NCBI RefSeq assembly: GCF_003460605.1
Contig: NZ_QTVN01000007.1
Coordinates: forward strand, 62,001 to 126,000
DNA length: 64,000 nucleotides
From: Ruminococcus sp. AF31-8BH
GTDB lineage: Bacteria; Bacillota; Clostridia; Lachnospirales; Lachnospiraceae
Direction: 5' to 3'
Part shown: one piece after another, positions 43,356 through 51,334 of the stretch
Layout: each line of letters begins with the position of its first letter
Numbering within the stretch: the stretch's first letter is position 1
The notes under the pieces: model-generated
The model's input: the letters and a program-made list of their open reading frames with translations, nothing else
Database searches by the model: none
Told to the model about the DNA's origin: nothing
Position numbers and translations under genes: made by a program

Positions 43356-43806
43356 GGCTCCTCCCACTGCCTTTAGGCGGTGGGAGGAGCCTTGTAAATC
43401 GTTATCTATTATCCCTGACTCTCGATATATTTTTGTATAGTTGCTGATGACACTTCTCCAATGCTACAAGCAAAATAACCATCTGACCAAAATATTTTTT
43501 TCTTCCAATACTGTTTTGATAAGACCGAATTATACTTTTGGCATAAGTATTATGTTGTTTCCTGCTTTACAATTTTAACAATGTCGCATACTCTATCCGT
43601 TGCATCATAACTTAACAAAAAATGTATATGGTCTTTGTCTGTTTCCATAGCAATTATTTCGTAGCTACGAGTATTGGCTATATCGAGAATCTTTTGTTTC
43701 ACATCATCAGCAATAGAGCCTTTTAGTAGTTGTTTGCGGTATTTGGTTACAAGAACTATATGTACTTTCAGACTGTATTTTCGTCTGTTATGACGATTAG
43801 AAGAGG
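43356..43806 (-). mobile_element. IS200/IS605-family element, degraded
   Basis: The transposase remnant is followed on its 3' side by a 16-bp hairpin with a 4-base loop (GGCTCCTCCCACTGCC at 43356-43371 against 43376-43391), the kind of subterminal palindrome used by single-strand transposases. The left boundary cannot be placed exactly. No tnpB is present. Confidence 0.7.
43409..43803 (-). pseudogene. tnpA: IS200-type Y1 transposase TnpA, interrupted by a stop and lacking a start
   Basis: The minus strand reads NRHNRRKYSLKVHIVLVTKY, then the HUH motif in DKDHIHFLLSYDATDR. KIVKQETT is followed by an in-frame TAA where a tyrosine codon is usual; the same frame then continues YLCQKYNSVLSKQYWKKKIF and ends with the catalytic-tyrosine helix ATIQKYIESQG. 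A single nonsense change therefore breaks an otherwise complete protein. No initiation codon is visible before NRHN, so the 5' end is also lost. Confidence 0.78.
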
Positions 43807-43811
43807 AAAAA

Positions 43812-44243
43812 GTGTCAGGTCCCTTTTATGCAATGAAATTTCCTCTGGGAGTAGGAAACACTACCAGGCATGATGACATTTATTATGAGCAGAGGAAGAT
43901 CATTACCAATATTGCAGACAGGGAAAACTGTATTATTGTGGGCAGATGCGCAGATTACACTTTGCAGGATCATGATAATATTTTGAAAATTTATATTTAT
44001 GCGCCTTATGAAGCGCGAATGCGAAACTGCGTAGATATATTGAAAATGAAGCCGGACGCTGCGAAAAAAATGATTTCTGACGTAGACAAAGCCCGTGCAT
44101 CATACCACAAACATTACGCCGGATATCTGCCGGGAGATTACGAACATATGGATTTCACAATCAACAGCGCCTCCCTGGGAATCGACCACAGCGCAGAGGT
44201 GATCCGTGACATTGTTCTGAAAAAGTTTGGGGATATGATGTAG
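43812..44243 (+). pseudogene. 5'-truncated cytidylate kinase-like protein gene
   Basis: The frame encodes NIADRENCIIVGRCADYTL, KIYIYAPYEARMRNC and YHKHYAGYLPGDYEHMDFTI, which match the middle and end of cytidylate kinase-like family proteins (normally about 200 residues with an N-terminal GSGGREIG phosphate loop). That loop and the first about 70 residues are missing; the sequence instead begins at the boundary of the IS200 relic. Insertion of that element is the simplest cause. The remaining product should be inactive. Confidence 0.7.
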
Positions 44244-44362
44244 GGAAAATTTTTGATTGCCTTTACGGAAATCAGGTTTCATGGTATCATAATTTTATTG
44301 TTAGAGTGATGGTATCTTGGAACCTTTTTTCTGTAAAAAGATATTTCCAGAAAGGAGCCTGC

Positions 44363-44661
44363 ATGGGAGAAAGAGTATTTAATATAACTGGTCCGTGTGT
44401 TCCGCTTCTTTATACTGGAGAAGAAATACCGTATCAGTTTAATAATCCGGAAATTGATCTTGGCACCATGTATGGAATTCTCAAAGAAAAGGAACAAAAG
44501 CTTTGGAGCAATTGAAAACATATCTGTCAATCAAACAGCAGAAAACAGGATATTTGCTTAGTTTTTGTGATAATGTGAAATCGCCGAGAGAAGATAAGAA
44601 ATTTGAAATGGATGGATATACCATATACGAAACAATAGTAGCGTATAGAGATAAAGCATAA
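44363..44661 (+). pseudogene. Remnant of an AAA-ATPase/PD-(D/E)XK nuclease-like gene
   Basis: The start MGERVFNITGPCVP after AAAGGAGCC looks like the N-terminus of the large AAA-ATPase-like proteins that begin in this way (GPC.P). The reading frame then continues NPEIDLGTMYGILKEKEQKL to a stop at 44513. Beyond it, another frame gives LKTYLSIKQQKTGYLLSFCD and DGYTIYETIVAYRDKA, like the nuclease C-terminus of that family. More than 400 residues are missing. The identification is tentative. Confidence 0.4.
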
Positions 44662-44673
44662 ATCGGAGGGCAG

Positions 44674-46218
44674 TTAATTCTGCTCTCCGATTTTGGATGA
44701 TAAGAGGTCGATGAGCCATACCAGGAGGATCAGGCCAAGCAGGATGGCGCCGGCTTTTGACCAGGCGTATTGGTTCATGGAAAAGATAAGGGGGGCGCCG
44801 ATTCCGCCTGCGCCCACAAGGCCAAGGACGGAAGCCTCACGGATGTTCACGTCGAAACGGTAGAGCACAATAGAGGTGAAAACCGGTTTCAGCTGTGGCA
44901 GCACACTGTGGCAGATGGCTGGCAAAGGGCGTACACCCATGGCAAGCAGCGCATGGTAGGGACGCATGTCCAGGGCGTCCAGGCTTTCGGTAAAGCGTTT
45001 GGTGAGAAGTCCGATGCTGCACACTGCCAGAGTAAGGACTCCGGTAAAAGCCCCAGGGCCTGATACGCGGATGAAAATCAGTCCGTATACCAGAAATGGC
45101 ACAGACCGGATTCCCATGATCAGCAGATTAAAAAGAAAGCAGACCGGAGCAGGCACAAATCTTCTGGTATTCAAAAAAGCCAGCGGAATCGAGAGAACTG
45201 CTCCAATTACTGTTCCAATAAATGCAATGCACACAGTTTCCAAAAGCAGATAAAAAAGCCCGTCTTTTCCTGTGGAGAAAAAGAAGCTCCAGTCCGGATG
45301 CAGGAATCCGTCCAGCATATTTCTCAAAGTTTGCGGGCTGGTGCGGGAAAAATCCGGCGGGGAAAGAGTTACCGTACAAATAACAAATACAGCGGCAAGA
45401 AACAGAACCAGCAGTCTGGCATGTTCTTTTTTTATCCTTCGTTCTCCGCGAACCAGCGAAGCCAGATAACGGCTGAAATATTCAATCGCGCACACGGTAA
45501 GGAACAGCATGAGGAGAATCATGCCAACCTTGTCGAATTCCAGCCAGGAGATTTTCTCATTAAGCAGCAGACCGATTCCACCGGCACCCACATATCCAAG
45601 GATGGAGCTGTGGCGCACATTGGCCTCAAGGAGATAAAGTGCATTGGTGAGAAATCCAGGGGCAATGTCCGGAATAACAGCATGCACATATGCCTGGAAA
45701 CGGGAAACTCCCATGGAGCAAAGGGCCAGGTAAGGCTTTGGATCAGCTGCGCTGATGTCCTCATAAGTCAGCTTTGTCATAATGGCAAAGGTATACAAGG
45801 TAATTGCAAAAGTACCGGCAAAGGTTCCAAGCCCGAACAAAAAAGTGGCAGTCAGCGCCAGAATCAGGGCTGGAAATGAACGGAGAACCTGAATAAGGAT
45901 TCGGAGAATCCGCCGTAAAGCTGCCGGAAATTTCAGGTTTGCCGCGGCAAAGGGAGCAGCCGCAATGGCGAAAAACGCTCCCAGTACGGTACCAGTCACA
46001 GACATCTGTATGGTATAAAAAAGGGGCAGAAGGATTTTTCGGATATAGGAAAAATCTGGTGGGATCATGTCTGCCACAAGATCGGTAAGATGGCTCCTGC
46101 GCTTCCAGAAGGCAGCGAGGTCACAGCCAGTAAACCTGGCAGCCAGGAAAAACAGAAAGAGGAAGCTTATTGGAACCGCCCATCTTTTGGCATTGTTTAT
46201 AATGCTGCGTTTGTTCAT
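44674..46218 (-). CDS. phnE: Phosphonate-type ABC transporter permease, two PhnE modules fused
   Basis: 514 residues, about twice a normal PhnE. Each half has its own set of membrane helices and its own cytoplasmic coupling loop: YLALCSMGVSRFQAYVHAVIP with SSILGYVGAGGIG in the first, and YHALLAMGVRPLPAICHSVLPQ with ASVLGLVGAGGIGAPL in the second. A fused pseudo-dimer can form the whole membrane channel. It starts 3 bases after phnC. Substrate could be phosphonate, phosphite, phosphate ester or another oxyanion. Confidence 0.88.
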   Translation of the reverse strand: MNKRSIINNAKRWAVPISFLFLFFLAARFTGCDLAAFWKRRSHLTDLVADMIPPDFSYIRKILLPLFYTIQMSVTGTVLGAFFAIAAAPFAAANLKFPAALRRILRILIQVLRSFPALILALTATFLFGLGTFAGTFAITLYTFAIMTKLTYEDISAADPKPYLALCSMGVSRFQAYVHAVIPDIAPGFLTNALYLLEANVRHSSILGYVGAGGIGLLLNEKISWLEFDKVGMILLMLFLTVCAIEYFSRYLASLVRGERRIKKEHARLLVLFLAAVFVICTVTLSPPDFSRTSPQTLRNMLDGFLHPDWSFFFSTGKDGLFYLLLETVCIAFIGTVIGAVLSIPLAFLNTRRFVPAPVCFLFNLLIMGIRSVPFLVYGLIFIRVSGPGAFTGVLTLAVCSIGLLTKRFTESLDALDMRPYHALLAMGVRPLPAICHSVLPQLKPVFTSIVLYRFDVNIREASVLGLVGAGGIGAPLIFSMNQYAWSKAGAILLGLILLVWLIDLLSSKIGEQN

Positions 46219-46221
46219 GGA

Positions 46222-46986
46222 TCACACCTCATTTTTCCTGACTGTGTTTTCAGGGTTGGTGTAGATCTTTTCTGTAATTTCCTCAGTCAGCTCTGTTGCT
46301 TTCCCATCAAATACAACTTTCCCATTCTTAAGCCCAATAAGCCGCTGGGAAAACTCCCTGGAAAATTCCAGATTATGACTGTTCATCAGAATGGTCACAC
46401 CTTCTGTCTCATGAATGCTTCTCAGGAGCTCAAGAATCTGCCGCCCAGTCACAGGGTCCAGAGAAGCGACCGGTTCATCTGCCAGCAAAATACCTGGGTG
46501 ACGCATCAGGGCTCTTGCAATGGCAGCACGCTGTTTCTGACCGCCGGAAAGGTTTTTCACTGGCTCCTCTGCCTTGTCAAGAAGTCCTACCCGGTCCAGA
46601 AGCTGCAGAGCTTCCGCTTCGCGATTTTTTCCATAAAGCCCCAGCACACCGGAGAAAAATCCAAGGTCCGGAAGGCTGGCGGTGAGCACATTTTCCAGGC
46701 AGGTGGAATTCTCCACAAGACAAAAATCCTGATAAATGGTAGCAATGGATGTTTGAAGGCGGCGCTTTTGCCTGCCGTGCAGAGATTGGAAGGGGATTCC
46801 ATCCAGAAGAATCTGTCCGCTGGTGCAGGGGAGCATTCCGTTTAAAATACGGAACAAAGTGGTTTTACCTGCCCCGGAAGGTCCGATCACAGAGACAAAT
46901 TCCCCCTGTGAGACTGCGAAAGTTACATCTGCAAGTGCCATTGTATGATTAAATTCCTTTTTTACATGCTGAATTTGTAAATTCAT
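46222..46986 (-). CDS. phnC: Phosphonate-type ABC transporter ATP-binding protein
   Basis: About 254 residues with all nucleotide-binding motifs: Walker A GPSGAGKTT, Q loop YQDF, signature LSGGQKQR, Walker B ILLADEP, and the switch histidine in MNSHNLE. It is close to PhnC in length and in the IATIYQDFCLVENSTCLENVLTA segment. An ATG at 47004 is in frame but lacks a site; GAGGTC lies upstream of 46986. Confidence 0.9.
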   Translation of the reverse strand: MNLQIQHVKKEFNHTMALADVTFAVSQGEFVSVIGPSGAGKTTLFRILNGMLPCTSGQILLDGIPFQSLHGRQKRRLQTSIATIYQDFCLVENSTCLENVLTASLPDLGFFSGVLGLYGKNREAEALQLLDRVGLLDKAEEPVKNLSGGQKQRAAIARALMRHPGILLADEPVASLDPVTGRQILELLRSIHETEGVTILMNSHNLEFSREFSQRLIGLKNGKVVFDGKATELTEEITEKIYTNPENTVRKNEV

Positions 46987-47019
46987 AAATGAAAATGACC
47001 TCATTTTATAACAAAAATG

Positions 47020-47060
47020 ACTGCCGAGGCAAACGCACTGAAAGGCTCTGACCCGGCAGT
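47020..47060 (-). promoter_or_regulatory. Intercistronic hairpin between phnD and phnC
   Basis: On the minus strand ACTGCCG (47060-47054) pairs with CGGCAGT (47026-47020), followed by CATTTTTGTT. It is a partial-terminator type structure that could lower expression of the membrane genes relative to the abundant binding protein, a common pattern in ABC operons. Confidence 0.45.
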
Positions 47061-47085
47061 TATGATTTTCAAAAAATTCTATTTA

Positions 47086-48117
47086 TTATTCCATAGATTT
47101 CAGCAGCTCCTGGGCCTCACGCTCTCCGTCATAGTTCGCGTCATCGCCCCACTCATAGCCAACCTGGCTGAATACGCTGATAATATCTTTTCCCTCGTCT
47201 GTGTTTGCAATCTCAATGAAAGAATCCCCAAGTGCCTGGCGGAAATCCTCATCCTGCATTACATCAGAGGTTTTGCTGTATGCGATCATATCGTTATAAA
47301 TCTTGTCCGTAACGCCGATTACGCCCGTCTGATTCACCATTTCATCGGTGCCGCCGAAGGTTTCCTGCCATTCTGGAGCATATTTGGTGCGGATGTGTCC
47401 GTAGGAAACCATAACATCTGCCTGTCCGGAAGCAAGACGTGCAAGAGAAGTGGTGTAGGAATCAGACTCCACAGCATTTGCAAGATCGCTGATGCCTTTT
47501 CCATATTTCTCATTCAGCCATAAGCTTGGGTAAATGTAGCCGGAAGCAGAGGTCGGTCCCATCACTGCCCATGTGGCATCATTTAAATCATCCCAGGTGA
47601 GCTCCTCGCCATTGTTTACTTTTTCCAGCAGAGCCTGGCCTTTTTCACTTGGTCCGGCGAGAATGATGGAACGGTAGTAGGTAGACATTTCGTCTGTATT
47701 TTCCTCAATGGTGCCGTCGTTCCAGTCTTTGGGATCGTCGGAATCCTTGTTGATGGCGTAGCGAAGTGCGGTAAGAAGAACGTCGCAGTCATCAGAAAAC
47801 AGTACATAGTTGCCGCCTGAAATAAAGCCGATATCTGCACTGCCTGCGCTTAATGCCTGTCCCACAGCGGTGTAGCTTGTGCCAACTGTCATGTCCACAT
47901 TTTCTACATCATAGCCCTTGGTGAGAAGGGTTTCCTTCAGTAAGTCCTCAAGGGGTTCTGTGGCTGTTGTGATGGTGTCGGAATCCGCATAGGGAGAAAA
48001 TGCGATTTTCAAAGAGTCGATAGTCTTTGTGTCATCTGCAAATACAGTGACTGCGCTTCCTGCGGTAAGTCCCAGGCACAATGCCATGGAAAGTGCGGAT
48101 ACAATGTGTTTCTTCAT
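47086..48117 (-). CDS. phnD: Phosphonate-type ABC transporter substrate-binding protein
   Basis: About 343 residues. The signal peptide is MKKHIVSALSMALCLGLTAG... cleaved near VFA-DD; no lipobox cysteine is seen, which is unusual for a Gram-positive binding protein. The PhnD fold is marked by SLKIAFSPYADSD, SAGSADIGFISGGNYVLF, WAVMGPTSASGYIYPSLWL and LASGQADVMVSYGHIRTKY. GGAGG lies just before the ATG at 48117; the longer reading to 48228 runs through the attenuator. It is the first gene of the operon. Confidence 0.9.
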   Translation of the reverse strand: MKKHIVSALSMALCLGLTAGSAVTVFADDTKTIDSLKIAFSPYADSDTITTATEPLEDLLKETLLTKGYDVENVDMTVGTSYTAVGQALSAGSADIGFISGGNYVLFSDDCDVLLTALRYAINKDSDDPKDWNDGTIEENTDEMSTYYRSIILAGPSEKGQALLEKVNNGEELTWDDLNDATWAVMGPTSASGYIYPSLWLNEKYGKGISDLANAVESDSYTTSLARLASGQADVMVSYGHIRTKYAPEWQETFGGTDEMVNQTGVIGVTDKIYNDMIAYSKTSDVMQDEDFRQALGDSFIEIANTDEGKDIISVFSQVGYEWGDDANYDGEREAQELLKSME

Positions 48118-48169
48118 AATGAAATACCTCCATGCCCTTATTGGGTGATATATTTCTGCTGAAAGAAAT

Positions 48170-48197
48170 AAAAAAAATACATGCCTCTCAGCATGTA
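48170..48197 (-). terminator. Leader terminator in front of phnD
   Basis: On the minus strand TACATGC tgaga GGCATGTA is followed by TTTTTTTT: a compact intrinsic terminator located about 50 bases before the phnD start and after a structured leader. Such a position indicates premature termination control. Confidence 0.75.
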
Positions 48198-48310
48198 CCG
48201 AAAATGACTTTCGAGCAGACGCTGACAATCCACCTGTAATTTCAGGTGAACAGGTTTCGGTCGATCCTGACGGGATCCTCTCAACCCGGACCTACGGGCT
48301 CCCTCGCAAT
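48198..48310 (-). promoter_or_regulatory. Riboswitch-like structured leader of the phn operon, resembling a TPP aptamer
   Basis: Reading the minus strand: GGGA, hairpin CCCG...CGGG, TTGAGAGGA, TCCC, then ACCTGTTCACCTG..., CAGGTG, GGATTGTCAGCG. This repeats the order P2-P3-CUGAGA-P2'-CCUG...GGAUAAU-CCAGCG of thiamine pyrophosphate riboswitches. The second half has changes at positions that are usually invariant and an inserted hairpin. A separate CGAAAgtcatTTTCGG hairpin and the terminator follow. The class is uncertain; an attenuating leader is likely. Confidence 0.35.
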
Positions 48311-48475
48311 CTGGTGTAGCGAACACGAAGTAACCGCCACATTGACTTGCCTGATTTTTCATATGCTGCGTTGTCGTCAATCGGCGTAGCCACCGCTACG
48401 CCTCATTCCTCCGTCTTGCATATGAGAAAATCATCCTGCGTCAATGCGGCAGATACTTCGTGTTCACTGCACCAG
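48311..48475. repeat. 165-bp palindromic MITE-like element
   Basis: CTGGTGTAGCGAACACG at the left and CGTGTTCACTGCACCAG at the right are inverted repeats with two mismatches. Further arms pair inside (CATTGAC with GTCAATG, CATATGC with GCATATG), and the apex is GGCGTAGCCaccGCTACGCC. The central CGTAGC/GCTACG hairpin is also present at the apex of the 6646-6811 element, suggesting one type of element. The 188 bases from here to the next frame show nothing clear. Confidence 0.72.
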
Positions 48476-48663
48476 TTTTTCGTCATCAAAAAGTCTGACC
48501 GCAACACCAGGGCGCTCCCCCTGACACTGCATTCCGTTAACCGGGTAAATTGTAACATACCTTGTTGGGAAATGCAAGAAGGGATGTTGGCGCTTTACAG
48601 AAAAAATAATAGATTGAGAATTAGAATGGAAAAGGCTATAATAAGAAGAACTGGAATGAGGAT

Positions 48664-48897
48664 GTGGTCAGGAAAGGAATTGGTGAGGTTATGGGTGGAA
48701 AAGTTCTTGAACTGGAAACAGAAAGGCTTCGTGCAGAAGGGCAGGTAGTTGGAAAAGAAATCGGAAAAGCAGAGGGCGAGGAACGTTTAAGCATTCTGAT
48801 TAATCATTTGATACTGGACGGAAGAAATGACGAAATTCAGTCAGTTGTTACGAATGCAGAAATCAGAAGAAAATTATATAAAGAATATGGGATGTGA
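48664..48897 (+). pseudogene. C-terminal fragment of an Rpn-family (PD-(D/E)XK) transposase-like protein
   Basis: The frame reads GEVMGGKVLELETERLRAEG, then GKEIGKAEGEERLSILINHL and IRRKLYKEYGM. The repeated G-x-x-x-G-x-x-E-G hinge and final helix are typical of the tails of Rpn/DUF4351-like nucleases. The catalytic N-terminal domain is absent, and no start codon with a ribosome site is visible. Identification rests on the tail pattern only. Confidence 0.4.
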
Positions 48898-49068
48898 TTC
48901 CATCAATTTAAAATTTGGTGAGAGGATGGAAAAAGCAATGGGCTGTCGAAAAAGACGGCCCATTTGAAAATGAAGCAGCATAAGCTTTGGTTCTGTAAAA
49001 CATCAGAAAATAAATGTTTGAATTTTACTGTTAGAGAGGAAAAGCAGAGGAAAGTAGGAAGTAACCAT

Positions 49069-49779
49069 ATGATTACAATTGCAATTGTAGAAGATGATAA
49101 GGAATATCGCAGCCAGTATAGAGATTATCTGAAGCAGATGGAAGCACAGATGGGGGAGAGCTTTCAGATCAGGGAATTTGAAGATGGGGATGGGATTCTG
49201 GAGAATTACAGGGCGGACTATGACATTATTCTAATGGATATTGAGATGAGCTTTGTGAACGGAATGGAAGCCGCAGAGGAAATCCGGAAGCTGGACCATG
49301 AAGTAGTCATTATTTTCATTACCAATATGCCACAGTATGTGATGGATGGTTATAAGGTGCAGGCATTTGACTACATTTTGAAGCCTATCACTTATTATGC
49401 TTTTTCCAGAACTCTGCTGCAGGCTATGGAGCGGATGGCTGCCAGAAACCGCCAGTACACTACCATTCCTATCAAAAACGGAATTCAGCGCATTGACATC
49501 CGGGAGCTGGTATATGTGGAAGTAATGGATCATGACCTGATTTATTACACGATAAGTGAAAAATACGTGACGCGTGGATCGATGAAAGAGGCAGAAGAGC
49601 TTCTGAAGGATTTCCATTTTTTCCGCTGCAACAAATGCTATCTGATCAATCTGGCTTACGTGGAACGTGTCCAGAATAATGATGTGCTTCTGGGAAAATA
49701 TGTAGTTGCAGTTACCAGGCCAAGGCGGAAGCAGTTGATGGACGCTATTAATAATTATCTGAATGAAATATCAAAATAA
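49069..49779 (+). CDS. LytTR-family response regulator (AgrA-like)
   Basis: 236 residues. The receiver (IAIVEDDKEYRSQYRDYLKQ, phospho-acceptor D57 in ILMDIEM, ITNMPQYVMDGYKVQAFDYI) is followed by a LytTR DNA-binding domain (TIPIKNGIQRIDIRELVYVE, FHFFRCNKCYLINLAYVERV, RRKQLMDAINNYL). The start at 49069 gives the standard receiver N-terminus; the upstream in-frame codons do not look coding. It pairs with the GHKL kinase 15 bases downstream and precedes the beta-glucosidase cluster, whose promoter carries spaced direct repeats of LytTR type. Confidence 0.9.
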   Translation: MITIAIVEDDKEYRSQYRDYLKQMEAQMGESFQIREFEDGDGILENYRADYDIILMDIEMSFVNGMEAAEEIRKLDHEVVIIFITNMPQYVMDGYKVQAFDYILKPITYYAFSRTLLQAMERMAARNRQYTTIPIKNGIQRIDIRELVYVEVMDHDLIYYTISEKYVTRGSMKEAEELLKDFHFFRCNKCYLINLAYVERVQNNDVLLGKYVVAVTRPRRKQLMDAINNYLNEISK

Positions 49780-49794
49780 TAGGAGACACTGTGG

Positions 49795-51150
49795 ATGTAT
49801 CAAAACATTTATAATTATTTTTTTGAGTACGATTTATCAAAAACGCCAGGCTTTACTTATGTGCTGGCAAATTTTCTGGGAGTAATCATTTATACGGCTT
49901 TTAATCCAAGAAGGCGCAAAAATATATGGGCATATGCGGAACTGCTGATTTTGGGGTTAATGTATCTGGTCTATAATTTTTTTACCAGAGATATATCAAC
50001 AGTCCTGTTCATTCCAAGTATTATGATAGCATTTATGTTTACTGCTCTTATGATCTATGCAGTATGCGATATGAACCGCCGGAATGTAATTTACTATGCA
50101 GTGCGCGCATATACATTCGGAGAACTTGCAGGGGCACTTGGATGGCAGCTTGTATGTTATGTATTTGAGAATCGAAGAGTTTCCTACTCCGCTGCCATTC
50201 AATGTCTGATTACAGTGGGAACAGTAGCTGTGTTGTTCGTGATTGTTCTTCTGGCAGAAAAAAGGATAAATCGTGATCAGAAACATATTCACATAGAAAA
50301 AAGGGAAGTGATTCTTTCGGCAGTAATGTGTATCTGTATGATTGCTGCAAGTAATTTAAGCTATGTGAGCTCCAGTACACCGTTTTCCAGCAGAATTCCA
50401 AGCGACATTTATATTATCAGGACAATCGTAGATCTTGCAGGAGTCAGCATTCTTACAGCATATCATATTATTTTAAAAGAGTCCCATGAAAAAATGGAAA
50501 TGGCACAGATGGCAGCATTGAACAGAATGCAGTTTGCAAATTACCAGATATCCAGAACCAGTGTGGATTTGATCAATCAGAAGTATCACGATTTGAAGCA
50601 TCAGATCGAATTTCTGAAAAGAGAAATTTCTGAAGAAGACAAGCTTGCCTATTTAAGCGGAATGGAAAGAGAGATTCAGCAGTATGAAGCTGAGAATAAA
50701 ACCGGGAACAATATTCTGGATACAATCCTTACGACCAAAAGTCTTCTTTGCCAGGAGAAAAATATTCAGATCACCTGCGTTGCGGATGGAAAAGCCCTGA
50801 ACTTTTTAAATTCCATGGATATATGCTCATTATTTGGAAATGCTCTGGATAATGCGATTACAAGCACAGAAAAGATAGAAAATCCAGAGAAAAGACTGAT
50901 TCATGTAATGGTTTCCAGGGAAAAAGGTTTTCTAAGAATTAAGATAGAAAACAGTTTTCAGGGAGAACTGAAAATGAAAAACCAATTGCCGGTTACCACC
51001 AAGGAGGATCGGCGATACCATGGCTTTGGAGTGAAAAGTATGAAAGAAATTGCAGAAAAATACAAAGGGTCTCTGACCGTATCAGCAAAGGATGGCTGGT
51101 TCGAGCTTCGTATTCTGATTCCAATACCGGAAAGCATGGATGAAATATAA
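49795..51150 (+). CDS. GHKL sensor histidine kinase (AgrC-like)
   Basis: 451 residues. Six or seven N-terminal membrane helices (to about residue 220), then a DHp-like segment with KYHDLKHQIEF (H265), then a GHKL ATPase: N box FGNALDNAITS, and the GFGVKSMKEIAEKYKGSL G box. This matches the quorum-sensing/peptide-sensing AgrC type. No AgrB/AgrD-like peptide genes are present in the window, so the ligand is unknown. Confidence 0.88.
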   Translation: MYQNIYNYFFEYDLSKTPGFTYVLANFLGVIIYTAFNPRRRKNIWAYAELLILGLMYLVYNFFTRDISTVLFIPSIMIAFMFTALMIYAVCDMNRRNVIYYAVRAYTFGELAGALGWQLVCYVFENRRVSYSAAIQCLITVGTVAVLFVIVLLAEKRINRDQKHIHIEKREVILSAVMCICMIAASNLSYVSSSTPFSSRIPSDIYIIRTIVDLAGVSILTAYHIILKESHEKMEMAQMAALNRMQFANYQISRTSVDLINQKYHDLKHQIEFLKREISEEDKLAYLSGMEREIQQYEAENKTGNNILDTILTTKSLLCQEKNIQITCVADGKALNFLNSMDICSLFGNALDNAITSTEKIENPEKRLIHVMVSREKGFLRIKIENSFQGELKMKNQLPVTTKEDRRYHGFGVKSMKEIAEKYKGSLTVSAKDGWFELRILIPIPESMDEI

Positions 51151-51241
51151 TGGTAAAATTGCATAAAATATAAAAAGAAAAATGCGCATAATGCACAATA
51201 AAAATAGAGAGAAATAAAATGTAATTGAATAGAATGTTAGA

Positions 51242-51281
51242 TTACGCTAAAAAAAGATGGTTTACGTCAAAAAAATATATA
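51242..51281 (+). promoter_or_regulatory. Tandem direct repeats and promoter upstream of the GH3 operon
   Basis: TTACGCTAAAAAAA (51242-51255) and TTACGTCAAAAAAA (51262-51275) are direct repeats spaced 20 bases, about two helical turns, followed by a TATATAA -10-like box (51275-51281) with no good -35. This is the layout of LytTR-activated promoters, and a LytTR regulator gene lies 1.5 kb upstream. Confidence 0.45.
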
Positions 51282-51334
51282 ACAGGTTCTGAGGTGATAT
51301 AATCCGCTTACACAAGAAAAAGGAGGATTCATCT

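Noticed and set aside
45298..45879. 193-codon plus-strand frame opposite phnE
   Set aside because: Antisense of the permease gene with no recognisable domain.
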